DNA from: Deinococcus arboris
Lineage (GTDB): Bacteria > Deinococcota > Deinococci > Deinococcales > Deinococcaceae
Length of the DNA stretch: 54,747 nucleotides
Assembly (NCBI RefSeq): GCF_009755355.1
Contig: NZ_WQLB01000033.1
Location: 1 to 54,747, forward strand
Reading direction: 5' to 3'
A model generated the notes under the pieces. It searched no databases. It saw only the letters and a program-made list of their open reading frames with translations, and had not been told where the DNA came from. How positions within the stretch are numbered: the stretch's first letter is position 1; each line of letters begins with the position of its first letter. Positions 8,451 through 16,238 of the stretch are shown here, in pieces. A program made the translations under genes and the position numbers.

Positions 8451-9201
8451 AGCCGCCGTCCACCACCAGTGTGTGCCCCGTGACAAAACTGGCTGCGTCC
8501 GAGGCCAGGTACAGGGCCGCCGGGGCAATCTCGTGGGGCTCGGCCAGGCGGCCCATCGGGGTTTCTTTCAGCCAGGTCTCGCGCCACTCAGGCGTGTCCA
8601 GGCCGCGTTTGGTCAGGGGCGTGGCGGTGTACCCCGGCGCAATGGCATTGACGCGCACGCCGCGCCCCGCCCACTCGCCGGCCAGCGAGCGGGTGAGGTG
8701 AATGACCCCCGCCTTGCTGGCGTTGTAGGCCGCCTGCGGCTGGGGGTGGTTGCTGATGAGGCCCGACATGCTGGCTGTCGAAACAATGCTGCCCCGGCCG
8801 CGCGCCAGCATCCCCTGCCCAAAGGCCCGGCAGCACCAGAACACGCCGTCCAGATTGACGCGCATCACGGCCAACCAGTCCTCATCTGGGGTGGCCTCGG
8901 CGGGCGTGTTGCGCACGATGCCGGCGTTGTTGACCAGAATCTCTGTCTCGGGCAGCCCAGCGGCCAGCGCAGTGACGGCGGTGGGGTCGCTGACATCCAA
9001 CTTCTCAAAGGTGCCGCCCAGTTGCCGGGCGGCGTCCAAGCCAGTGTCTGGATTCAGGTCGGCCAGAGTGACCAGCGCGCCCGCTTCTGCTAGGGCCCGC
9101 GCGATTTCAAAGCCGATGCCCTGGGCACCGCCGGTGACGACGGCGCGGCGGCCGTCCAGCTTAAACAGGTCGAGAAAAGAAGAAGGGGGAGGCAGGGTCA
9201 T
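8437..9201 (-). CDS. SDR polyol dehydrogenase
   Basis: A 254-residue classical short-chain dehydrogenase. It shows the cofactor motif TGGAQGIG (~24), NNAG (~93), the catalytic Ser in STASMSG and YNASK, and a typical C-terminus ending VVDGGY. The Asp in LADLN after beta-2 suggests NAD(H) preference. In this operon it most likely oxidises a sugar alcohol such as sorbitol, galactitol or arabitol. Its ATG overlaps the mannitol dehydrogenase stop in an ATGA (9198-9201). Substrate is inferred from context only. Confidence 0.88.
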   Translation of the reverse strand: MTLPPPSSFLDLFKLDGRRAVVTGGAQGIGFEIARALAEAGALVTLADLNPDTGLDAARQLGGTFEKLDVSDPTAVTALAAGLPETEILVNNAGIVRNTPAEATPDEDWLAVMRVNLDGVFWCCRAFGQGMLARGRGSIVSTASMSGLISNHPQPQAAYNASKAGVIHLTRSLAGEWAGRGVRVNAIAPGYTATPLTKRGLDTPEWRETWLKETPMGRLAEPHEIAPAALYLASDAASFVTGHTLVVDGGYVCW

Positions 9202-10700
9202 AGCGGTCCTTGAGCGAGTGAGAGAGGCTTCATGGCGTCGTTGACGGCCTGCGCGGCCCCCTGGGGACCAAGGCGCCGCAGGCTGGCCTGGGCCGAGAGG
9301 TATTCGGTGCGCAGGCGCCTGTGCTGGCCCAGATCGCCAAACACGGCGGGCACGTCCAGGAAGGCAGCAGGCGTGTGGTCTTCGCGCTGCGCGGCGGTCA
9401 GCAGCAGTGGGGCGTGGACGTCGGTGATGGCCTGGTCTTGGGCCTCGGCGTCCCGCAGGTAGGCGCTCCAGGCCGCCAGCACCAGCGCCGCATGCCGAAT
9501 CTCGCCGCCGCGTGACAGCTGCTCGCGCACCACCGGCAGCAGAAACTTAGGAATCCGCTCGGAGGCGTCCACCACCAGCCGCGCTAGCGTGTCCTGAATG
9601 GCGCGGCTGCCAAAACGGGCCATGAGCTCCTGACGGTAGGCCCCCAGGTCAATGCCCGGCACCGGGCGCAGGGTGGGCGTGGCCTCGGCGGTCATGTAGC
9701 CCAGCACAAAGGTGCCCAGAGCCGGGTCCTCGCAAACCTCGTGAACATAGCGCCAGCCCGCTAGGAGTCCCAGACAGCCCATCGCCTGGTGCGAGGCGTT
9801 CAGGAGGCGCAGTTTCATCAGCTCGTAGGGTTCGACATCGGTCACCAGCTGCACGCCCACCTGCTCCAGCGCAGGGCGGCCCAGCGTGAAGTGGTCTTCC
9901 AGCACCCACTGGGTAAAACTCTCGGCCAGGACCGGCCACGCATCGTCCAGGCCTGTGGCGGCCGTGACGTCCTGCTGGTTCTGGTCGGTGGTCACCGGCG
10001 TAATCCGGTCCACCATCGAATTGGGAAAGGCCACGTGGGTCGCCAGCCACTCGCCCAGCTCAGGGTCTTTCAGGCGGGCGAACGAGGTTAGGGCCAGGCG
10101 GGTCACGTCGCCGTTGCCCTGCATGTTGTCGCACGACACGACCGTGAAAGGCGCCAGGCCGCGTGCTCGCCGCCGCCGCAGCCCTTCGGTGATGAAGCCG
10201 AACACGGTTCTGGGCACGGCACCAGGGGTCAGGTCGTGCTGAAGGTCCGGGCCAGACGGGTCAAACCGGCCAGTTCCGTTGTCAATGGCGTAGCCGCCCT
10301 CGGTCACGGTCAGGGACACGATGCGGGTGGCGGGGTCCGCCAGTTGCTCTAGCACCGCTTCGGGGTCGTCGGGGGCGAACAGAAACTTGCAGATGGCGCC
10401 GATGACGCGCGCCTCGGTGTGGCCGTCCGGTGAGGTCGTCAGTAGGGTATAGAGGTGGTCCTGGGCGGTCAGCACGTCGCGCATCCGGGCGTCGGAGGGC
10501 AGCACGCCGACCCCGCAAATCCCCCAGTCGTGGTGTTCCCCCAGGTTCAGCAGCCGGTCCAGATACATGGCCTCGTGCGAGCGGTGAAAGCCGCCGACAC
10601 CGAAATGCACGATGCCGCAGGTCAGGCTGAGGGGGTCGTAGGTTGGTGTCTGGACAGAGGGTGCGGCAGCGGCAAGTGCGGCGAGATTGAGCTTGACCAT
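9198..10700 (-). CDS. mannitol 2-dehydrogenase (long-chain polyol dehydrogenase)
   Basis: A 500-residue enzyme of the polyol-specific long-chain dehydrogenase family, expected to oxidise D-mannitol to D-fructose with NAD+. The N-terminal Rossmann signature is IVHFGVGGFHRSHEA (~31-45). The family catalytic signature KLRLLNASHQA, with Lys, Asn and His, lies near residue 290. The start ATG at 10700 (MVKLNLAAL) has a GGAG 7 nt upstream; the longer frame to 10919 is proline/arginine-rich and unlike the family. A 131-bp gap separates it from the upstream kinase, with an imperfect hairpin at 10780-10805. Product fructose would feed the P-loop kinase. Confidence 0.92.
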   Translation of the reverse strand: MVKLNLAALAAAAPSVQTPTYDPLSLTCGIVHFGVGGFHRSHEAMYLDRLLNLGEHHDWGICGVGVLPSDARMRDVLTAQDHLYTLLTTSPDGHTEARVIGAICKFLFAPDDPEAVLEQLADPATRIVSLTVTEGGYAIDNGTGRFDPSGPDLQHDLTPGAVPRTVFGFITEGLRRRRARGLAPFTVVSCDNMQGNGDVTRLALTSFARLKDPELGEWLATHVAFPNSMVDRITPVTTDQNQQDVTAATGLDDAWPVLAESFTQWVLEDHFTLGRPALEQVGVQLVTDVEPYELMKLRLLNASHQAMGCLGLLAGWRYVHEVCEDPALGTFVLGYMTAEATPTLRPVPGIDLGAYRQELMARFGSRAIQDTLARLVVDASERIPKFLLPVVREQLSRGGEIRHAALVLAAWSAYLRDAEAQDQAITDVHAPLLLTAAQREDHTPAAFLDVPAVFGDLGQHRRLRTEYLSAQASLRRLGPQGAAQAVNDAMKPLSLAQGPL

Positions 10701-10831
10701 AGAGAACTCCGGACAGGGCGGTCCTGGGTGGGGAGGGAAAGCGTGAGCAGATGGGTCGAAAAGGGTGCAAGAAGACAGCCTGAGCCGCTGGGCCAGCCAG
10801 CTCAGCCCGGCAGAGAACGGGTGTGAAACGC

Positions 10832-11476
10832 TCAGGCCTGCCAGGTCACGACCAGGTCGGCGTGGGGCCGGGTGGCAGCAATCAAGGCGGCGTTGGGGCC
10901 GTCCACCTCGGCGGCCCACTGGCGGGCCTGGGCCGGCGTCTTGCCGTGGGCTTCATGGCGGGCCACCAGGCGGTCCAGGCGCACCGCTTCGGGCACCTCG
11001 ACAAACCAGGCGGCGTCCAGCAGCGCCCGCACCTCGGACCAGCGCCCGGCCTCCAGCAGCAGATAATTGCCCTCGGTCAGCAGGAGTGGGGTACCAGCAG
11101 CAATAGGGACGGCGCTGCCCAGAGATTCCTCCAGCTCACGGCTGAAGACCGGGGCGTAGATCGTCTGCTGCGGCTCGGTGCGCAGGCGGCGCAGCAGGGC
11201 CAGGTAACCGTCTGTATCGAAGGTGTCGGGCGCGCCTTTGCGGTGACGGCGGCCCAGCCGCTCTAGCTCGGCGTTCGCCAGGTGAAAGCCGTCCATGCCC
11301 ACCAGGGCGGCGTCCTCGCCCAGGGCCCCGGCCAGCGCCGTGCAGAAGGTCGACTTACCCGCGCCGGGCGCCCCGGTGATGCCCAGCACCCGCCGCTCGC
11401 CGGGCACGATCAGGCGGCGGGCCAGGGCCACGAGGTCGGCCAGAGAAGCCGTGAGAGCAACGGGGGACAGGGTCAT
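10832..11476 (-). CDS. P-loop kinase of the PRK/uridine-kinase type (FrcK/YggC-like)
   Basis: A 214-residue nucleotide-binding protein with Walker A GAPGAGKST (~36-44) and the GMDGFHLAN motif typical of the phosphoribulokinase/uridine/pantothenate kinase superfamily. RHRKGAPDTFDTDGY follows, as in YggC/FrcK-type kinases linked to fructose or polyol transporters. It lies between the permease and mannitol dehydrogenase genes, where it could phosphorylate fructose produced from mannitol; pseudomonad operons use a pfkB-type fructokinase there. Sugar specificity is inference; uridine kinase-like activity cannot be excluded. It is 12 nt downstream of the permease stop. Confidence 0.8.
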   Translation of the reverse strand: MTLSPVALTASLADLVALARRLIVPGERRVLGITGAPGAGKSTFCTALAGALGEDAALVGMDGFHLANAELERLGRRHRKGAPDTFDTDGYLALLRRLRTEPQQTIYAPVFSRELEESLGSAVPIAAGTPLLLTEGNYLLLEAGRWSEVRALLDAAWFVEVPEAVRLDRLVARHEAHGKTPAQARQWAAEVDGPNAALIAATRPHADLVVTWQA

Positions 11477-11488
11477 AGGCCACGCTCT

Positions 11489-12340
<852 letters not shown>

Positions 12341-12341
12341 G

Positions 12342-13268
12342 TCAGCCTCCCAGACTGGACTTGCTGCGGCTCATGAAGCGCAGCAGATAGATGGCCAGGA
12401 TGTTGGTCAGCACGACCGTCAGCACCCCGGCGGCGCTGGCCAGGCCGATGTTGTACTCGGCAAAGGCCTTCTGGTAAATGAAGTACGGCAGGTTGGTGGT
12501 GGCCAGGCCCGGCCCGCCCGAAGTGGAGCCGTAGATCTCGCCGTAGACCTGTAGCAGCGCAATGGTTTCCATCAGCACCACCACCTGTATGGCCTGCGAC
12601 CAGTGCGGCAACACGATGTGCTGAAACTCCTGCCAGGGCGTGGCGCCGTCCAGCTTGGCGGCTTCCAGCTGGTCGTCGGGCAGGCTTTGCAGGCCGGTCA
12701 GCAGAATCAGCATGGCAAAGGGCATCCACTCCCAGGTGATCATGGCCATCACGCTGGCCATCGGGTGCTGCGCCAGAAAATCAATGGGTTGCAGGCCCAG
12801 TTGCAGCAGCGCCCACGAGAAAAAGCCCGACACCGGGTTAAGCAGCATGTTCTTCCAGATGACGGCCGTAACAATCGGCATCACCAGAAACGAACTGATC
12901 ATGACGGTGCGCAGGAAGGCCCGGCCCGGAAAGGCGCGGTTGAGCAGCAGGGCCATCCCGCCGCCAATCAGCAGGGTCAGCAGCAGGGTGCCCAGCGCCA
13001 GCACTAGGGTATTCAGGACGATGCGGAAGTTTTCCGGGTTGGTCAGCAGGTTGACGTAGTTGCCCACGCCGATAAAGGGGCGGTTGCCGGGGTCCACGAG
13101 GTTGTACCGGAAAAAGCTGTAATACACCGTCATGAAAAACGGCACCTGCGTGGTCAGGATCAGGTACAGCAGGGCCGGCCACATCAGGGCGGCCGGGGTC
13201 AGGCGCAGGCCGCGCCGGGGCGCCGGGTGCGCGGTGCTGACGGTGGTGAGCGGAGCGGCGGTGGTCAT
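12342..13268 (-). CDS. ABC polyol transporter permease (MalF/SmoF type)
   Basis: A 308-residue inner-membrane permease with about six membrane segments and the EAA loop LEAAKLDGATPWQEFQHIVL (~202-221). It pairs with the next gene as the transmembrane heterodimer of a mannitol/sorbitol-type importer. The ATG at 13268 (MTTAAPL) is chosen because GGAGGTG lies 6-7 nt upstream; the frame to 13292 has no such signal. It is separated from the binding-protein gene by about 146 nt containing a strong hairpin. Confidence 0.9.
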   Translation of the reverse strand: MTTAAPLTTVSTAHPAPRRGLRLTPAALMWPALLYLILTTQVPFFMTVYYSFFRYNLVDPGNRPFIGVGNYVNLLTNPENFRIVLNTLVLALGTLLLTLLIGGGMALLLNRAFPGRAFLRTVMISSFLVMPIVTAVIWKNMLLNPVSGFFSWALLQLGLQPIDFLAQHPMASVMAMITWEWMPFAMLILLTGLQSLPDDQLEAAKLDGATPWQEFQHIVLPHWSQAIQVVVLMETIALLQVYGEIYGSTSGGPGLATTNLPYFIYQKAFAEYNIGLASAAGVLTVVLTNILAIYLLRFMSRSKSSLGG

Positions 13269-13341
13269 GGGCGTCACCTCCAAGTGGGACAAAAAGAGGA
13301 GTAGGGGGCGGCGCGGCAGGGCAGCGCGGCTGGGGGAAGGC

Positions 13342-13381
13342 GAAGAAGGCGCGGCGGGTGTGGGGGCGCCGGGCCTTCTTC
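13342..13381 (-). terminator. intercistronic hairpin between binding protein and permease genes
   Basis: GAAGAAGGC (13342-13350) and GCCTTCTTC (13373-13381) form a perfect 9-bp stem, extended by GCGGCG/CGCC pairing inside. There is no T-run, so it is more likely a 3' stabiliser or partial attenuator that lets binding protein be made in excess of permease, as in maltose-type operons. Confidence 0.5.
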
Positions 13382-13414
13382 ATGGGGCGTGCTACTCGGG
13401 GGCCGCTGGCGCCG

Positions 13415-14749
13415 TTACTTCTGGTAGCCGCCCTCGCGCGCCGTTTTCTGCGCGGCGTCCTGCGCCAGTTTCAGGGCCTGGTCAATGGTGTACTGACCGC
13501 TCAGGGCGCCGGCCAGGTACTGTCCGACCTGGGTGCCCAGCGCCTGGAACTCGGGAATGGCGACGTACTGCACGCCGGTGTAGGGCACCGGGTCTTTGGT
13601 GGCGCGGTTCACGTCCGCGCTGTTGATGCTGCTCAGCACCAGGCTGCTGAAAGCGCCGGCCGCCTTCTTGTAGTTGGCGTTGCTGTAGGTACTGGTGCGG
13701 GTACCGGGGGGCACGCTGGCCCAGGTGCCCTTGGTCTTGGCCACGAGGGCGATGTACTCGGGGCTGGTGGCCCAGGTCAGGAATTTGAAGGCGGCGTCTT
13801 CCTGCTTGGTGCTCTTGGGAATCGCCAGGTTCCAGCTCCAGTACCAGTTATTCCCGCGTGCGGTGGTGCCCACCGGCGCTGAGGCAAAGCCCACCGACTT
13901 GGTGATTTTGCTGCTGGTGGGGTCGCTCAGGAAGCCGGCGGCCACGGTGGCGTCCACCCACATACCGCACTTGCCCTGGCTCATCAGGGTCAGGTTTTCG
14001 GTAAAGCCGTTGCTGGTGGCGCCGGGGGGGCCGTAACGCTTGACCAGGTTGACATAGAACGTCATGGCGTTTTTCCAGGCGGGGCTGTTGACCTGGGCCT
14101 GCCAGTTGGGGTCGTACCAGCGGCCGCCAAACGTGTTGACCATCGTGGTGAACAGCGCCATGTTCTCGCCCCAGCCCGGCAGCCCACGCAGGCAGATGCC
14201 GTACACGCCCTTGGCAGGGTTATGAATCTTGCTGGCGAAGGTCTGCATCTGCGTCCAGGTGGGCTTGGTGGGCATGGTCAGCCCGGCCGCCTTGAACAGG
14301 TCCTTGTTGTAGAACGTCATGCTGGACTCGGCGTAAAACGGCACCGCATACAGGTTGCCGCCCACCGTCAAGGCGCTGCGCACCCCAGGCAAAATGTCAT
14401 TCAGCTTGTAGGCGCTGGCAATCGTGGGGTTCTTGGTAAACAGCGGGGTCAGGGGTTCCAGCCAGCCGTTTTTCGCCCAGATGGGCACTTCGTAGGCGCC
14501 GACGGTCGCCAGGTCAAATGAACCGGCGCCGCTGGCCACGTCCAGCGTGATTTTCTGGCGCAGTTCGTTTTCGGGCAGGACCACCCAGCGCACCGTGATG
14601 TCCGGGTATTTCTTGTTGAACTCGGGTGTCAGCTTCTGCATGGTCACCATGTCAGGGTTGTTCACCGTGGCAATGGTGATGGTGGACGCCGCCTGGGCGG
14701 TGGAGAGCAGCGCGGCGGTCAGGGCCAGAAGGGGCAGCACTCGGGTCAT
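13415..14749 (-). CDS. polyol/sugar ABC transporter substrate-binding protein
   Basis: A 444-residue exported binding protein of the CUT1 (family 1 extracellular solute-binding) type. The signal peptide ends at STAQA. Mature features include TPEFNKKYPDITVRWVVLP and AVPFYAESSMTFYNKDLF, characteristic of mannitol/sorbitol (SmoE/MtlE) and related binding proteins. The ATG at 14749 has GGAGG 5-6 nt upstream. It is first in the operon and the nearest gene to the LacI-type operators at 14883 and 14959. No lipobox Cys is seen in the signal peptide, so it may be soluble in the periplasm-like space. The exact ligand is inferred from the enzymes downstream. Confidence 0.9.
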   Translation of the reverse strand: MTRVLPLLALTAALLSTAQAASTITIATVNNPDMVTMQKLTPEFNKKYPDITVRWVVLPENELRQKITLDVASGAGSFDLATVGAYEVPIWAKNGWLEPLTPLFTKNPTIASAYKLNDILPGVRSALTVGGNLYAVPFYAESSMTFYNKDLFKAAGLTMPTKPTWTQMQTFASKIHNPAKGVYGICLRGLPGWGENMALFTTMVNTFGGRWYDPNWQAQVNSPAWKNAMTFYVNLVKRYGPPGATSNGFTENLTLMSQGKCGMWVDATVAAGFLSDPTSSKITKSVGFASAPVGTTARGNNWYWSWNLAIPKSTKQEDAAFKFLTWATSPEYIALVAKTKGTWASVPPGTRTSTYSNANYKKAAGAFSSLVLSSINSADVNRATKDPVPYTGVQYVAIPEFQALGTQVGQYLAGALSGQYTIDQALKLAQDAAQKTAREGGYQK

Positions 14750-14882
14750 GGAGCCTCCGGGGTGGGGGGCGGGCCGCGTACAGGACGCAGGCCAGCAAGA
14801 GGGGACGGGGCGGCGCGGGCGCCCACAGCACACGGGCGTGCCAGGGCAGTTCAGGTGGCCGCTCCACCTGAGCTTGAGTTGA

Positions 14883-14898
14883 ATGGTCTCGTGGCCAT
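14883..14898. promoter_or_regulatory. LacI-type operator O1
   Basis: ATGGTCTCGTGGCCAT is an imperfect palindrome (ATGGnCnC halves) centred on CG, the usual layout of LacI/GalR operators. It lies ~130 nt upstream of the binding-protein ATG and matches the second site in inverted orientation at 15 of 16 positions. Confidence 0.65.
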
Positions 14899-14958
14899 TA
14901 GTGAAACATACTTTGATGCGCTTGTCTATAGCCGCCGTGTAGGCCGGAGTTTGTGAAA

Positions 14959-14974
14959 ATGGACACGAGACCAT
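14959..14974. promoter_or_regulatory. LacI-type operator O2
   Basis: ATGGACACGAGACCAT is the near-exact reverse complement of O1, with centres 76 bp apart, about seven helical turns. It lies just upstream of the -10 element of the regulator gene, so binding could repress both directions, possibly with looping. Confidence 0.65.
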
Positions 14975-15009
14975 TTGGGTTGTGCTGCCCCCTGGCCTAC
15001 ACTGGTGGC

Positions 15010-16029
15010 GTGTCCACCATTCAGGACGTCGCGCGGCTGGCCGGCGTTTCTCCCACCACCGCCAAACGCGCCCTTAAAGAGCCGGACAAACTGACCCCCG
15101 ACACGCTCGCGCGGGTGCAGCGGGCTATTGAGCAGCTGCACTACGAACCTGACCAGCGGGCCGGCGCCCTGCGCGGCGGTCAGAGCCGCACCGTGGGCCT
15201 GATCGTGGCGTCTATCCTGGAGCCGTTTTTCGGACAGTTTGCCCGCACCGCCGGGCATGTGCTGGGCGAGGCGGGTTACAGCCTTATTATCAGCGAGAAC
15301 GAGTACAGCGCGGCCCGCGAACTGACCGAGTTGCGCCGCCTGTACGGGCAGCGGGTCGCCGGCATTTTGCTGCGCCCTGGCTACGGCAGCGGCAGCCATG
15401 AGTACCTGGGGCGCCTGCGTTCGCGGGGCGTCGCCATTACCCAGTACGACTACCGCCCGCCCCACCACGACGCCCCCAGCGTCATGCTGGACAATGTGGG
15501 CGCTATGCGCCTGGCCGTGGACCACCTGCACGCGCTGGGCCACCGCCGCATTGCTGCGCTGGGCACCTACCATCCCGCCACCCACCCGGAAGAACGCAGC
15601 CGGGCCTTTCCCGAAATCATGAACGCCCTGGGGTTGGCCGTGCCGCCCGAATATCAGCGCGTTACCCTGCTGACCGAAGACAGCGCTTACGCCCTGACCC
15701 ACGATCTGCTGGCCCTGCCCCAGCCGCCGACGGCCCTGATTGCCCTGACCGGCACCCAGGCGTCCGGGGCCTTCCGGGCGATCAAGGAACGGGGGTTGCG
15801 CTTGCCGCACGATCTCAGCCTGCTGACCTTCGACAATTACCCCTGGACCGCGCTGGTGGACCCGCCGATCACAGTGCTGGAGCAGCCGGTAGAGGCGATG
15901 GCTGAACACGCGGCCCGCCTGATGACCGCGCAACTGCTGGGCCAGCCGCTGACCACACCGCATGTGGTGTTGCCTGCCCGGTTGATTGAGCGCAGCAGTA
16001 CCGGCCCGCCGAGGGAGGAGTCAAGATAG
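15010..16029 (+). CDS. LacI-family repressor of the polyol operon
   Basis: A 339-residue regulator. The N-terminal HTH STIQDVARLAGVSPTTAKRA is followed by the hinge and a periplasmic-binding-protein-like effector domain beginning SRTVGLIVASILEPFFGQF. The GTG at 15010 gives the standard start one residue before the HTH, and TACACT (14998-15003) lies 6 nt upstream, so it is probably leaderless. An ATG at 14953 would lie within the operator and upstream of the promoter. It is divergent from the transport operon with two operators between; effector is probably a polyol or its ketose. Its TAG stop abuts a small repeat copy. Confidence 0.92.
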   Translation: MSTIQDVARLAGVSPTTAKRALKEPDKLTPDTLARVQRAIEQLHYEPDQRAGALRGGQSRTVGLIVASILEPFFGQFARTAGHVLGEAGYSLIISENEYSAARELTELRRLYGQRVAGILLRPGYGSGSHEYLGRLRSRGVAITQYDYRPPHHDAPSVMLDNVGAMRLAVDHLHALGHRRIAALGTYHPATHPEERSRAFPEIMNALGLAVPPEYQRVTLLTEDSAYALTHDLLALPQPPTALIALTGTQASGAFRAIKERGLRLPHDLSLLTFDNYPWTALVDPPITVLEQPVEAMAEHAARLMTAQLLGQPLTTPHVVLPARLIERSSTGPPREESR

Positions 16030-16030
16030 G

Positions 16031-16175
16031 CCGTATCATAAGGATTCCAGTTGAATCGTTTGCAAAAACGATGAAATCCGAGCAGAGCGAGAGGGAGAAA
16101 AACGGCTTCCGGACATGGAGTTGGCAAACCGGCATCTTCTCGATTTGTCAACGAAACAAACGGAATCCGTATCAG
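16031..16175 (+). repeat. small noncoding repeat, copy 2
   Basis: About 145 bp with imperfect terminal inverted repeats: AAGGATTCCAGTTGAATCGTT at the left against CGGATTCCGTTTGTTTCGTT (complement of the right end). Near the left end ATCGTTT-gcaaa-AAACGAT is a perfect 7-bp hairpin. The block AAATCCGAGCAGAG, the block ATGGAGTTGGCA and the end CGGAACCGTATCAG-like motif recur in the copy at 54601. It begins 1-2 nt after the LacI stop codon. Confidence 0.85.
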
Positions 16176-16191
16176 CTATAGCAACTGGCTC

Positions 16192-16230
16192 GCTGCCATT
16201 GCGCTGCCATTGCGCTGCCATTGCGCTGCC
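16192..16230. repeat. 11-bp tandem repeat
   Basis: GCTGCCATTGC occurs three times in direct succession (16192, 16203, 16214), followed by a partial fourth unit. It lies between the small repeat and the 3' end of the cadA gene. No function is evident; slippage could make the copy number variable between strains. Confidence 0.8.
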
Positions 16231-16238
16231 TTGCCGAC

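Noticed and set aside
14953..15009. Extended ATG start for the LacI regulator
   Set aside because: It lies upstream of the -10 element and next to the operator; GTG 15010 gives the family-standard N-terminus.
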